A stretch of 64,000 bases of DNA, taken from Pomacea canaliculata (Eukaryota > Mollusca > Gastropoda > Architaenioglossa > Ampullariidae). The stretch covers positions 3,339,525 to 3,403,524 of the forward strand of contig NC_037593.1 of NCBI RefSeq assembly GCF_003073045.1. The letters run 5' to 3'. Shown piece after piece: positions 1-12,681 of the stretch (the stretch's first letter is position 1; each line of letters begins with the position of its first letter). The position numbers and the translations under genes are program-made. The notes beneath the pieces are model-generated. The model did not search any database. It saw only the letters and a list, made by a program, of their open reading frames with translations, and was not told the DNA's origin.

Positions 1-287
1 AGGAAGAGAGGGAATAAATGATATTTGTGTTACTTATCGCCATTTCTGGCTTAGATAGATAATGTCTGTGACTGTCTCACAACATCTGCCATCTGCCGAG
101 CTGTCGCCTCCGTTATTTACACACTCTCGACCAACAGTCATCGCCTCATACACACGCGTCAGACAGTCTGTACCCGGGACTGGAGTCCGAGGTACAAAAC
201 CACCCCGTCTGTCCCTAGACATAACCATGGGTACATAGTCTCATTTCGGGTATTGTCTAGCTTCCCGTGGTCCTTCTCGAAAGTGAC

Positions 288-390
288 GTGAGTGAGTGAG
301 TGAGTGAGTGAGTGAGTGAGTGAGTGAGTGAGTGAGTGAGTGAGTGAGTGAGTGAGTGAGTGAGTGAGTGAGTGAGTGAGTGAGTGAGTG
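288..390. repeat. (GTGA)n microsatellite
   Basis: About 25 near-perfect copies of a 4-base unit grade into a short TG/CG tract. The His/Thr/Ser-rich open frames on the minus strand here are translations of this repeat, not genes. Confidence 0.97.
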
Positions 391-1668
391 TGTGTGCGCG
401 CGTGCACGACATTTTGTGGACACACCCGTATGTACCTGTAAGCGCGGTTATCCTCCATTGCTGTATACCCCATTAACATGTGATGTCATATGTTAAATGC
501 TCTATTTATTCGCAATGTGAGTTTTGTGATTACAGTTAGGAGCGACTAATCACCCAGTAATTACTATTTATAGTAGAGACTCTCAACTGTACAAACAGTA
601 ATTATAAATAATAATAATTTACATTAAGCGACAGCAATGCAAAGTGCAATTAGTTTAAGGTTGTGTTTTCTACGATGACATTTGAAACAGGAGAGTGAGA
701 GAAAGGGAAAGAATGAATGATTGGAATCTTTACCAGAAGCTAATTAATTAACTAAGATCCTGTCGACAGGACAGGAGAACATATCATGAGTCAGTGCGAT
801 CCTGTGTGGAGGCGTGAGTAGTCATCACCATCACTGTATGCGCGTGGACTGTGTGACACGTGGTTCACCTTACAAAATGCTGTCCCCACCCCACCAGTAG
901 AGGATTATGTTGATGTTGATGTTGACAAAGACTCATCACGGACGACGTTGTTATCAACGACAGCTGACGTCATCAGCGGTTTACCTGTTGTGCGTGTGTT
1001 GTAACGAGAACCTCAACGAACCCTCCGCGCGTCGTGCGACACCTGTCGTTTGTCTTGTACTGAATGTGACTGCTGGAACAATATACAATTCGACTACTAG
1101 GGTGTTTATTTATTTATTTATTGTCACTGAGCACGTGGCTGAGTAGATGATGAGTGACTGTTGATGTGTGCAGTGGGCGAGGGTGGAAAGATTCCTTCAC
1201 ACGTGTCCTTGTGCGACATGAAAAAATAATTACCAAAAAATAAACCAAACAAACAAATCCTACAAAAACCAATGATGTAAAAACAAAACACAACAAAATA
1301 AAAACAAAGCAACCTCCAAAACATTAAAGCAAAGTTAAAAACAAAGTAATCAAAACAACAAAATAAAAACTACAAAAAAAAACCCAACAAAATTAATGAA
1401 CCAAAACAAAAATCCAACAAAACAAAAACAAACTCAAGTAAAGCAAAATAAAACAAAAAATAAAAGGAAGGACTAACAAAATTAGTTTAGCACACAAATA
1501 TCAAGGATGCCGTGATGCCAGCTGAGAGATTTTCCACGGTCGTCACAGCTGCCAGGTCGGTGTAACGAGTCTGCAATGGCGCCCTGCTGCTGCCGACTTT
1601 ATGAACCACGTGCACCACAACTTCAAAGTCAAAAACACTCAAGTGATTCCACAGTCTGACAAATATTT
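391..1668. other. Non-coding stretch with A-rich low-complexity block
   Basis: No exon-like segment was recognised. From about 1215 to 1480 the sequence is an A-rich tract of AAAC/AAAT-type motifs, probably expanded poly(A)-like or simple sequence DNA. The rest is unique-looking sequence without supported features. Confidence 0.6.
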
Positions 1669-1709
1669 ACACACACACACACACACAGGCACACACACAC
1701 ACACACACA
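1669..1709. repeat. (CA)n microsatellite
   Basis: A dinucleotide CA tract interrupted once by GG. Confidence 0.95.
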
Positions 1710-1990
1710 AAATGCTGTTGAGTGACAGGAGACATTTTCTAACGCCCTCGTCTCTCAATCAAGTCTGTAAACTAATCTGTTGTTGTCAGCTGTTGTCTAC
1801 CTGCTGTTGTTGTCAGGTTACTGATGTAGCTTCACCTGCACTCGACTATTTCTTCACATTCTTTACAAATCCATCAAAAGAAAATACATTTTAAATCTTC
1901 TGCGATAAAATGATCGACATAATCTACCTTTTCCCTACCCAGATAAATCTCACAATCACAAGTATTGAACTATTTAAAATCATACAAATT

Positions 1991-2085
1991 ACACCTGTGA
2001 GTGTAAACACACCTGTGAGTGTAAACACACCTGTAAGTGTAAACACACCTGTAAGTGTAAACACACCTGTAAGTGTAAACACACC
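1991..2085. repeat. 18-bp tandem minisatellite, about 5.3 copies
   Basis: The unit ACACCTGTGAGTGTAAAC is repeated five times and then partially. The first two copies carry GTGAG and the last three GTAAG, so a single G-to-A change has spread by copy amplification. The open frames across it are repeat translations. No spacers of unique sequence exist, so it is not a CRISPR-like array. Confidence 0.95.
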
Positions 2086-4992
2086 AACACAGGTTCAGTC
2101 GCCTTTGTCCGTTTTTGCGTGAACAGCTAATAGCTAATGAAGGTGCCAGATACCCCGGGTGCACATCTGTGTACCTGTGTGAGTGAGACTACGTGAGGTG
2201 AACTAGCGTCCCGCCATCGGTCCGCCCGCTGTGCAGCTGAAGGGAAGGCAGCCGGTCGCACGGTAATTGGCTGGCACCTCCGCCAGGCGGCGCGCAGGTA
2301 GAAATGTCAGCAAGTCATGGTAGGCCAGGTGAGCCCCGCCTCTCGTAGATAAGGCAGACTGTGGGTATCACAGGTACCCGAGCATGGAACTGCCCCTTGT
2401 TGCTGCTTTGGCAAGTCGCACCCGACAGGAAGCGGGTACTGAGCTGGAAGTCGACACGTGGTGCTGGAGGGTTCGGGGGGCGTGTGGGAGGTGGGGGCAG
2501 GTCTGCTAGTAGTGATCTGACACATCGTCTGTGGATAGGATGGTTGTAGAGGGTTTGATCGGTTTGATTCTCAAAGTTGTGAACATCAAGTCGTTTATTA
2601 CTGAATGTAGGATCTTTCCCCACCCCACCGTCTTTCCCCCCAGACTCCACGTCCCAAGCTTCTGCTTATCAGAGTGACTTGGGTGTCCCTCCCACAAAGT
2701 CCGCCTCTCGTTAAAGCTCATTCATGCCACTCCTCCAAGCTTCTCTTTGATGATCAAATCTTCCAATCGCCGGTCGGGAACAGTTGATGATCACTTCAGC
2801 AGGCAGCGATGTGAAACAGTTCACCATCACCCATACTTCACCAGTGCCTCTGACATTGCGATCATAGACCGAAATGAATCCCTTCTGTCCATCTCACAAA
2901 TAAGTCAGTGGGTGTCGTCAGTCCTTGTCTCTGAGTTCATCAGTCGATGTGTCTATCAGGATTTCATCAGATAACATGAACTCCATAACTTCGTCAGTTT
3001 ATATGACCTGATGTACCCTGATGTTGTTGAAGACATTGACTGATGTTGTTAGATGAAGATTACACCTTGTCCTCTGCAGCTGATGCTTTTCAACATAAGT
3101 ATCAAGGTCTCCTGTCTAACGACCTTACTCTTATTCCGTTGCCAACAACAACAACAACTTGCCACACCACAAAAACGAATTCGGTTGAAGTCTTCTCGCG
3201 AACACGGCTCTTGGGAGAGATTAGAATTCTGGCCACCCGAACTCCTCCTCTTCACCCGCCGACACGTTCTCTCAAAGCGAAACACCCGAGTGGTGAGGAT
3301 GATGGGTGTGCACCGAGTTAGCAACAACGACATCTGGAAGCGCTTGCTGTAAACCACAACCACCATCAGCAACAGGCGCAGCAGACAAAACCAAGCAAAG
3401 CACTAATTACCACAGCTCGTTTCCTGTCTGGCATCTTAAGTTGTGCGCCATGCACCCGGCCTCGGCCCGCCAGCCGCCAGCAGCAGCCGCCATTGTGGTC
3501 CGTCATGCAGCGCGCCACCTGCCGACACGAGTGGTTCAACCTGCCTACTGCCCTTCGATGAGCGGCGGTGATCAAAGTGAGTCACCTGCAACCCCCGTCG
3601 GAGGGTTTTTTTAGCTTCTTTTTCGCTCGCGCCTGACTTCCGTTGGCGAACAGGTGATTTAGGAAACAAAGGATGTGTTTGCACCCGACTGATTGCCCCG
3701 CTGGCAAAGCGGCAGAGATAGGCATCAGGGACAAACCGAGACACTTGAAGGTGGCGCTGACTTGGAGTGGTGGCGAGAATGTGATGGAGGGAAGAGAAAT
3801 GGTGGGAGGAGGAAGGATGGTGGATGAAAGAGAAAATGATTTTTGAAGTGTTCCGGAGTGATACGCTCCCAGAATTTATCTATCACCTGCTTTTTGCAGT
3901 GCCAGCTATTTGCCTTCCATCACGGGCCACATGCATCCGGAATATTTACTGAGCCGTGAGGTGTGATCGTGTTTCTTTTTTTTTTTTTTCTTTTTTTGGC
4001 TACTCGAGATCTTGCTGGTCTGCCCTGCCTGCCTTGCTTTTATATAACAAAAAAAAAAAAAACCCAAACTTTTAATGACAATCCAAAGGGATGCCGTTGA
4101 AACCAGAAACTTGTGAACTGGTGTCCCACAGCGGCACCGCTTCAATATTTGTTCATATTAATTCATCGCATTCTTGTTTATCATTCCCTCCTTCATACTT
4201 TTTTTTTCTTCTGTTTCTGCTATGTTGTCCATGTCTTGTTCGGGTTACGAGCTTTCTTTACGAGTGTGAGCATGCGCTACACAAATCTTGCTTTAATAAT
4301 ATTACTATTAATGCCAGCAAGAGAGGATTTATTGTTCACTAGGATACAACGCTCCTGACAAAGAGAGAATGAATGGGGGAGACTGGGTCATTGTGGGGAG
4401 CACTGTTGAGTTTTTATTACTTTCTGATGGCTTCTTAGGAATAAAAGATGTAAGCAGCACGGTATGGAGGCTGTGAGAAAAATAAAAGACCAAAATCTTA
4501 GCAGAGCGTCCGTGAGCAAGCTCAGGTTGCAGTCATGGGAGGTCCCTGTGCTGACCTCTGACCCCTGGACACAAATGCTGGATGGAGGAACGGATGTGTA
4601 CATAACGATCACAGAAGTTCTGGCGGTTACCTAGTAACTGTGTACTGTGCACAGGAAAGCAGGCTGAAGATGCTGAGTGTCGATGACTGTGGATGGAGGA
4701 TGCGTAGGGCATTCAAAGAAAGACAACTCTACTTTCTCTCGTCCTTATGTCTCGCTAGGATTAGCTCCCTTGATTTATGTGCTCTTCCTATTTAGGGGAC
4801 CGACAGTTTGTTTGTGGCGGCGGGGGAAGGGTAGGGAATGAAGCAAGCAAGCATATTTTTCTCCTATCCATTAGTTTCATATCAGTAATCTCACAAGATT
4901 TGCTGGCACAACAAAAATGCTGGCCACACAATAAAAAAAAGTATTGTGACAAAGAAAATGTCTCCATGAAGCGTGCCTGTGAAGTAAAAAAG
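2086..4992. other. Intergenic, no supported gene
   Basis: Several open frames of 60-110 codons overlap on both strands without splice signals, poly(A) signals or recognisable protein sequence. At 3486-3494 (minus) an ATGGCGGC motif of the YY1-linked start type occurs, but no credible exon follows. Short T and A runs occur near 3976 and 4050. Confidence 0.5.
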
Positions 4993-5200
4993 TTTCGGCG
5001 GCGCAGTGGATTAAACGCGATATCACCAGGACGGTAAGAATTGGATTCGTGGGTTCGGATCTCGGATCCGACACACATTTCTTTACAGACTTTGATGCCT
5101 TCGTCTATATTCATATATAAATATTAAGCGCTTTGAGTCAAACTTTAGTGGCTGTAAAGGAGCTTTATACAAATTATTGTTATTATAATAATTATTATCA
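4993..5200 (+). mobile_element. tRNA-derived SINE
   Basis: The head has a tRNA-like A box (GGCGCAGTGGATTAAACGC, near 5000) and a B box (GGGTTCGGATCTC, near 5051) at the usual spacing for an internal RNA polymerase III promoter. A tRNA-unrelated body follows, with a tail containing AAGCGCTTTGAG and ATACAAATTATTGTTATTAT, typical of short retroposons ending in ATT-type repeats. The anticodon stem does not pair properly, so it is a SINE rather than a working tRNA gene. Confidence 0.7.
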
Positions 5201-5844
5201 ATAGATCCTTAATCGCTGGCTTGGCTTCAAAACCTCTTTCTCTCCCCTCCCCCTCTTCTTCAGCATCCCCCATCCCGTCCTCGTGCCAGCACTTCGATGT
5301 TGTGGAGTGTACGTGTCGCTAGAGAGGAACATCAGACATCACATCCACTCATTGAATGCTATTATTCATGTAGGTGACACTCCCCCTCCCACCACTCTGT
5401 TTATTGTTTCCAAAATCAGAAAAATTAGGACATGCAAAATTAATATTTGATTATTGCTTTTATTATTCCTTGTTTCTGGTGCGAGGGGGAAGAATAAATC
5501 ACCCGCCTACAGTGTGGGCGCCACCTCTGGGTATCGCAGGCTAGACAGGGTAGCGCCACCTGACAACGCTGGCAGGGAGGTCACTCATAAATTAAATAAC
5601 TAGTTTCAGGACTTGCGAGGGTCATCAATGTTGTATCATCTGTCCCACCAAATGGCTGAAGCATCTCGCCAGTCACGTGCTCTGCCAGTCTTTGCATGTG
5701 TCACGTGCAGTTTGCCCGGCGGCCCCGGGGTAGAAATGAAGCACTTGCCATGCACATGCAAACAAATGTTGGGTAATGGGTAAGATTATCTGACGAGTCC
5801 TAAAGTGAGTTTAAAAGTGTATAGTTGATCAAAGCCGCGAGCTA
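5201..5844. other. Intergenic, no supported feature
   Basis: Unique-looking sequence with CT-rich patches and two CACGTG sites near 5673 and 5702. No exon or repeat was recognised. Confidence 0.5.
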
Positions 5845-6435
5845 ATGGCAAAGTTTGGTATTGTATCCCCCAGAGTCACTCTGGGAATGTGTCGTCCATG
5901 TTTGCCCCGATGTTCTCCGCCGCTGCTTCTTATTTTGTCTGCCATTCCATGTCTTCACACCCAAACCTTTCCGTGCAAACTCGTGGATTTTATGGTCCCC
6001 CGGGGTACTTGTAGGTTCCCTTTAATTAGTCCAACTCCAGATGACTTCGATTGTCGCCACACTGTGGATGTGCGCCCTCGGTGGTGTAAGAAATGTCTGA
6101 GTCTTGTAAGGTGGATGTGTATTTGTCAGTTGAAGATGTTTAGACACCTGGAGCTAACAGTGGGTGGTGGAGTGAGTGATAGTCACCCAGAGACACCCAC
6201 AACTCACTGGGTGTATTCTGGGTGTAGTACCCGGTACTTTAGTTGTGATATCCGTCGGTTGAGGGTTCAGGTCTTCCACATCACTTCTTTCCCACTATTT
6301 ACACTTGTTGTGATGGAGCAACACTATGATTTTGATGAATTTACGATGAACTCATATCTTGGTTTTCCACAATTAATAAAACATTTACATTCTGGTTTGC
6401 ACTCAGAATGTGGACACTTTCCATCCTTTTATTAA
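5845..6435 (+). CDS. Uncharacterised 196-codon open frame with adjacent poly(A) signal
   Basis: This is the longest unsplit open frame in the window outside recognised genes. It starts at ATG (context GCTAATGGC) and ends at 6435; an AATAAA signal lies within ten bases of the stop. The product would be rich in Cys, His, Phe and Leu, with a hydrophobic stretch at about residues 26-40. No family resemblance was seen and no signal peptide is clear, since the hydrophobic run begins late. It could be a chance open frame in AT-poor DNA. Kept as a weak candidate only because of its length and the 3' signal. Confidence 0.2.
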   Translation: MAKFGIVSPRVTLGMCRPCLPRCSPPLLLILSAIPCLHTQTFPCKLVDFMVPRGTCRFPLISPTPDDFDCRHTVDVRPRWCKKCLSLVRWMCICQLKMFRHLELTVGGGVSDSHPETPTTHWVYSGCSTRYFSCDIRRLRVQVFHITSFPLFTLVVMEQHYDFDEFTMNSYLGFPQLIKHLHSGLHSECGHFPSFY

Positions 6436-6728
6436 AAATAAAATTAATGTATATATTCCTTCTTCAAACTATATACTTAATTATATCTTTCCAACAAAAA
6501 TGTTTCATTCACGATGCTACAATAATGTTTAGGACCAAAACGTTTCTGTTCTTGAAATAAAAATAAATGTCTACTGAGAAGTGTTTCCCAGATTCTCATG
6601 AAACTTTTCCTCTCTCTGATCAGATTGATATGGAAATCCTGTATATAGGATAGATTATCCACTCATTCAGAAGTACAGTCCTTTTCTTCGAGTACACAAT
6701 TAGCCACTAGTCCGATTGAAAGGACAAA

Positions 6729-7034
6729 TTACTTTTCCATGTTAACACCAGGAGCCATATTGATCTGCTGAAAGCTGGAAAGTAGGAGACGGAGACATAA
6801 AGCCATGTCCTCAAGTCGCCTCACATCATTCCAGTCGGTAACCTCACCGCCAAACACAGATTTATTGTTTAGTAACCTTTGTTTATTCTTGTTTTCTCCC
6901 CACTTCAGTGATTTCTTGATTACCACCTCTTGGTACTGAACATTGAAGACTGCCATCTTCTGTGTGCATACTTTACATTTTCTTCTTACTTTCTTTCTGG
7001 TTACCCTGTTGTTTTCATGATTATTGTTCGCCAT
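6729..7034 (-). CDS. Uncharacterised 101-codon open frame, basic N-terminus
   Basis: The ATG at 7032-7034 has a strong context (ACCATGG). The predicted protein starts with an Asn-rich segment, then a basic stretch with a Cys-x2-Cys pair (KCKVC), and ends with a Leu-rich region. The composition looks more protein-like than most random frames nearby, but no domain is recognised, no poly(A) signal follows closely, and no neighbouring exon supports it. It could be a fragment of a transposon protein. Confidence 0.18.
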   Translation of the reverse strand: MANNNHENNRVTRKKVRRKCKVCTQKMAVFNVQYQEVVIKKSLKWGENKNKQRLLNNKSVFGGEVTDWNDVRRLEDMALCLRLLLSSFQQINMAPGVNMEK

Positions 7035-10000
7035 GGTATTGTTGATTGCCACTTGATTGTTGTCATTGTGTATGCTGGATTCCCAGTTTGGTTATCACAG
7101 TAGCCTGATGTTTACTCTCTTGTCCTGACTGCCAGTCCCTTGTTGTTTGTGTCTTTACCACACCAACACTCACATAAAGCTCTGTACACAGTCTGTTTAT
7201 CTGTTTACGTTTGTCGCCATTGCAGACACGCACCTTGGGGTTTGAGGATCAATACAGGTGTTACAAAGACAAGGTGTTACTGCCTGGCTGTTTTTATTGT
7301 TATGTCTTTCAAGCCATCAACATTTATTGTCAGGTTTTATGTGAAACCATTTCTGTACTTGCTACAGGCCAGGAGCCATCCACACACAGAACTGTTAAAT
7401 TCAAGTTTTGTGTGAACTCAGTTCATCCTAACCGTTCTCTCTCTCTCGCTGACTTCATTAAGTGTCAACCAAACAATTAGCTGTGACAAGACTCAAATGT
7501 CACAGACGGCAGTTGTCCTGTGGAGCGTTGGCGGCGTCCACAATGTAGTCGTGTCCCTAACGATGTCCACCTGACTTTAACGCCCATGACTATCGTCTGG
7601 ACACCTTTGGAGTCCGATTTCTGGTGTGTGGCTTGGCGATTGTGTTTCTGTGTGACAACCATGACAACGAGGTGTGAAGCCTGCACGTCTCGCCTCGCTG
7701 GGCAGTTTATGGTCCGTGCTCCCCGCCGGGTGCAACAACGACAGAGAAGCAACGGCGTCCATGTCCACTGCGGGTGCAGCTATCGGGTGGCCGATGTGTC
7801 GACAGAAATCGACTGGTTGGAGCAGCTCCCTGGCCTGACTGCAACACAGAAGACTGTAAAGAAATAGAAGACCGTGTCTTACACTGGAGGGCTATCTGGA
7901 CCACATTCAAGCTGTGTAGTAGAGTAGACTTATCTACAAAGTATAAACTTTCCAAGTACTCACACTTTCCAAACACTCATGGAGATTGTTGCCTGTGAGG
8001 TAGATTGTGTACAGAAGTGCTAAATACTAGCTAAAGACCTTGTGGGAGAGAGGGAGCAAAGCCACCCAAGGCCCCACACTACTTGTATCCCGAAGTTTCG
8101 ACTCCATGATGTGACGTGGAGGTCAAAGTGCAATTTGTTGTGGAGGACAGATCCTGGACCCTTGAAGTACCCGCTGCCAACAGTCAGGTCTCATCATAAG
8201 CAAGTGTTTAGCCTGGTAATCTGACACTGTCTTTCGCCTTTCCTCTGCAGGAAGGACAACAGGTAAACAAGATTCCCAGGCATCAACAGGTAGGTGGCTG
8301 CCATTGCTACACTTTGTAATCAAATGACAAACACACGTGGCGCGGGTTGTCAATAGAAAGAAGACCTACTCTGGATGGATTACATTTGCGTTGCAGGAAG
8401 AAGAGGATAAGCTTCACATTTTCCTAGATACGATGAGTTTATTAATGTTTCTAGAGTCAGTAAACAATGAACTCTCTAACTTATTCTAATTAAGGCAAAT
8501 ATCATTTCAAACACTTGTTGTTTTATTTCTACATCGCCTAGTTTCCCGATTGATAATCTAGTCAAGCTTTTTTTAAATTTTAGTGTAAAAGGAAAGATTA
8601 TAAATTTTTGATTGGTGACAACAGTTGATTTTATTTGTCTGAGTGCTTTGGCGACACACACAGCAACTGCAGTGCATCAGTCTCAAATACACTGTCGACG
8701 GTCTCTCAGGAACATAGCAAAAGGAAATGTCGAAATGAAGGATTTTCTTCGTGAAGAACGGGACTTGAGGCAAAAAACATGAATTGTCTCTACAAGTCAC
8801 CTGCCACAAGCATGTCAGGCATGCACACATGTTATAGATAGTCCCTGATAGTAGTGTGCCTCTTCTGGCAGTATCATGTGTATGTAGGTCTCATGTCGGT
8901 TTCTGGCAGTATTGGATATATCCGTCTGTCGCTGACGTATCCGTTGTACTGCCGTCTTTCTCGTTTTACACGAAGAAGAGCACTTCATTGACCCCGACTG
9001 ACTGACCTACTCAAATGTCGTCTAATTATCCGGAAGGTCAGCTGTCGCACCGGAAGCTGTAATAGCAGGCTTGATGGGAAAGACCTTTTTCTATCCTGAT
9101 ATTTATCTCAGAGACGACTATGAAATTCACGGCAGTTGGTGGGAAGATGGGGGGCGAGTGTAGCCGGGAGGAGCAGTGGATGGTCCTGTGAGGACGTGTG
9201 GTCTGGGGCTGTACACTTTCATTGTGAAGTCTTCTGTTTAATGAAGAGTTTGATTGCGTTCAAGGAAGAAGTTGATCACAATATACAAACGGCACGATAG
9301 CAAAAAAAAAAATAAATAAAAAAATAAAAAAAACAACAACAACAACAAACAAACAAACAAACAAACAAAACAACAAACCCCCCCAAAAAAAAACAAACCA
9401 ATGAAATAAATGTTTACACTTAGTTGATACTCGCTCAGTAAGTCGCGGGACAACTGTGTTGAGAGACTAAAGACTTACTTTGGTCACAGCTTTCACTGGA
9501 GGGAAAGTTGTTTACACCTTTACACTCAACACTTACAGAACTACGATAAGCTATTCAACAAAATAATGCACGGTCAATACACATTAACTTAACTAAGCCA
9601 GCAAATTCAGTTATTCTTTCCAGAATGTGAGAAAGTTCCTGAATATCAGTAGCAGGCTGGAACTGGCGAGAAATGCAATAAACGATATTATATACTAGAA
9701 CACAACAATGAAACAGATAGAGAATAAACAGTTTTGAGAGAAATGGAGGGAACAGTCGCAGTTCTCAAGCGGGATTTGACCTTTGCGGGTTTGGCGTGCG
9801 GCTGAATGTCAGCCTTTGTCCAGCGGCGGTGGCGCCCTCGCTGGGATTGCCTCCAGATTACCGCCGCCGCCACCAGGAAGACAGAAAAACTGGATAAAAT
9901 GCATGAAACCCTCTCGGATATGATGTGGTGGCTTTCAATCAAATATTTTCCCGCAGAAATTGCAAAAGAGCAAAATTGAGTGCATTCGAGCGTTTACCGT

Positions 10001-10854
10001 CCCCGGAAACGGGTAGGTGTTAGGGTGGGGTGGGTAGGTGTCAGGGTGAGGTGGGCAGGTCTAGCGAGAACCGAGACAAGCAACTGTAATACAGACCCGG
10101 GTATACTCACACAGAGAAATGTTGAGAGAATAATCACATGCAGTTATCTGAAAATTCAAACATCAGAAAAAGACAGAAGAGGAAGGTGTGTCTGTCAGTG
10201 AGTACTGAGCGTTTGTCAGATTGCACGAGTTCTAAACATCCTGAATATTGTATCATGTATTCTTTGTGTTCGCCTGCTTGATTGTGCATGTGTCCATATG
10301 CATACGTGTGTAAGTGTGTGTATATGCGTTTATGTGTATGTGCGCGCGCGTGTGCTTATGCTAGTGTGTTTATGTGTATGTGCGCGCGTCCGTACACCCA
10401 TGGTGACCACTTGTCACACTCTCTGTATGCTAAACGCGGTGGTCACCGAGGACCTGCCGTCGTCACCGAGTCCACAACTAATGAAATATCAATGAAGTGG
10501 CTCATGAGCCGGCTGAGACATCCCCGCCCTCTGTAAGTCTCATCCACGGCCATCTTTTGCAGGTCAGTGATGACAGACTTCAGTCAAGGCGAAGACATGT
10601 TGACCAACATCAGTCAGTGCGAGGCTTCTGTTTGCACACTGTGACCCTCTGACCTCCGGGAGGATTTGAGAGATATTTTAGGCTTTGCTCAGGGAAATAT
10701 TTGGAAATGTTTAAAGGGATGTACGAGACAAAAACAAGAGGTTAAAGGGTTAGTAGGGCACACTATTTTTAATTACTCGGTAAGGGTTATATTAAAGCGA
10801 AGTAAATACTTCTTCCCGCTCTCGAAATATGCACTTTATATACGCTTTGGGGAA
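7035..10854. other. Intergenic, simple repeats only
   Basis: Contains an A-rich/AAC-AAAC block at about 9300-9400 and a TG-rich purine-pyrimidine alternating block at about 10285-10390, in which a TTTATGTGTATGTGCGCGCG segment occurs twice. Open frames here have no recognisable product. Confidence 0.5.
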
Positions 10855-10879
10855 CTCCTCCTCCTCCTCCTCCTCCTCC

Positions 10880-10930
<51 letters not shown>
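10855..10930. repeat. (CTC)n(ATC)n compound microsatellite
   Basis: CTC repeats change abruptly to ATC repeats. The long Ile or Ser runs predicted here are repeat translations. Confidence 0.96.
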
Positions 10931-11461
10931 GTGAAGTCCCACAATTCTGAAGGGTCAGCAGCCCTACTTCTACTCAGGAGACCTGTCGCCGAGTGTTATG
11001 CAGTGTCACGTGACTAAGTGTTTGTTCAGCGTAGTTGTTATGCCGTGTCACGTGACTGTGTCACAAGACTAAATATTTGCTGGTTGTAGTTACGTTCTCA
11101 CCTCAGTAAAGTAACCTTTCGGGTATCCTAGCAACAACCTCAGCAGCTGCTGAAAGTGGAGACAGCGGTTCTCACGATCATCTGTCGGGTGGTCTTATCA
11201 GCACATTGTGTGCGATGACCGCCAGCACTTTGTGCACCATGCTGCTTCACACCAAAACGTATCGAAAGCAGCAATGTTTACATGCAAAGTAACCTGAAAG
11301 TCTATTTATATGTAAATTTAATCATTTTTGTTTATTTGTTCTTATTTATATGTAGGCGACAAAATGTTTGTGCACCAGTATGATTTGGTCTCTTGAACAT
11401 TTTATCAGCTTCATATCAGTCTCGTTCACATTATATCTATCGACATACTGTGGACTGAATC

Positions 11462-11776
11462 CTAATGAGACCAACTGTTACTTGATCCTGTGTCACTTCC
11501 GGTGACCATCTTTGACCAAATCGCTTTCATCTTCATCGCCAATGTCGTCAGACTCGCCAGTGGACCTGCGCCCAAAACTCGAAGGTTGTCCATGATGGTC
11601 TGCTTGATGATGAGGCCGCTCTGCTGCTTCCTCAGATGAACCACTCGTCTTCCTGTTTTCTGATTCATCAGTTTTCTTGTCTTCTGCTCTGTTCCTGAGA
11701 GACCGTCGGCTTCTTGGATGTCAGAGGAGATGAAAGCAGTCAAGCAATAGAGAGCAAACACGGTTAGAGGTGTCAT
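11462..11776 (-). CDS. Candidate small secreted peptide precursor (104 aa)
   Basis: Reading from the ATG at 11774-11776 (context GGCGATGA), the product opens with a hydrophobic stretch (MTPLTVFALYCLTAFISS) that looks like a signal peptide, cleaved near residues 18-24. The remainder is basic and has possible prohormone cleavage sites (TRK, GRR, LRK), then an amphipathic segment rich in Leu, Met and Lys, and no cysteines. An AATAAA signal on this strand lies about 130 bases downstream (complement of 11328-11333). The frame is open upstream to 11845, so a splice into it is also possible. About 370 bases upstream, near 12142, is a CAACATGGCGGC (YY1-type) motif on the same strand that could mark the promoter. 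No known peptide family is recognised; it could be a neuropeptide precursor, an antimicrobial-like peptide or chance. Confidence 0.35.
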   Translation of the reverse strand: MTPLTVFALYCLTAFISSDIQEADGLSGTEQKTRKLMNQKTGRRVVHLRKQQSGLIIKQTIMDNLRVLGAGPLASLTTLAMKMKAIWSKMVTGSDTGSSNSWSH

Positions 11777-12150
11777 CGCCAGTTTTTCAGACACAGCAAA
11801 CAGATGTTTTGAATGCTCTCCCCTTGCCCCTCCGCCAGGTTTCAAGCGGCATACTCAGACCCACGTCCTTCAAAAGACAAACACTTCCCAGCGTTCTGTG
11901 CGCTCGACAGATTTCTACATTCAAACTTCTCTACAGTCGAAATAAGTCTTCGTATAAAAACATTTCAAACAAAACCTGGAATAACCCATCATCTTTGTAA
12001 AATGTCAACAAAATAATTAATAAGAGCGGTAAGAAAAAAATTCGATTCAGAGATCCCCGGGAGAAAGCCTCATCCGGGTATTTCAACGAGTGGTTCGTCC
12101 TTCCTCGTGCACAGCGCCGCCTAGGGAGGCACATAAAGCTCGCCGCCATG

Positions 12151-12628
12151 TTGCTGGCAGTTATTGCCCTCGTGACTCGGGTCGTATCATCGCTTCTTCA
12201 TTAATGGATTCCTTTTGATCTGCACCGGACGCAAACGCCTGTTTATGAATAACAATGTCGTGGGATGGAGCCCTTACAGGGTCTGCCCGGCCCGTGTCCC
12301 GGATGTAATCCTCCATCATGGTGGCGCGCGGCTCTGCCCTTCTGCCGGGCCTGACGTTTTGTTCCGGGTCTCGCAGGGACGCCCTCGCTGCCCCTGTGAT
12401 GTCACTTCCTCATTGGGACACGTCACATGAGAGGTGAACCTTGCGGGGGCTTCCGCTGAGTGCTGATAGGTCGAGGTGCGTTTGGGATGAGGGGTCATTA
12501 TGCTTTGATGACGGGCATGGGTCAGAGGCCAAAGGTCGTTCTCTGCTAGACGATGTCTACGACAGTCCTGGGGAAATTTTACACCGGTAAATTCTTTGTC
12601 TTCAAGATACAAAAACTGTCAGCTAGGC
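12151..12628. other. Non-coding stretch
   Basis: Moderately GC-rich sequence. The motif CGCCGCCATG near 12142 gives only an 18-codon frame on the plus strand. No gene supported. Confidence 0.4.
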
Positions 12629-12681
12629 TGTGTGTTTGTGTGTTTGTGTGTTTGTGTGTGTGTTTGTCAGTGTGTGTGTGG
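12629..12681. repeat. TG/TTTG simple repeat
   Basis: Alternating TGTG and TTTG units. Confidence 0.9.

Noticed and set aside
159..479. His/Thr/Ser-rich 106-codon frame
   Set aside because: It is translated from the (GTGA)n microsatellite.
1991..2085. Regular 18-bp repeat as a CRISPR-like array
   Set aside because: The copies are head-to-tail without unique spacers, and the DNA is eukaryotic.
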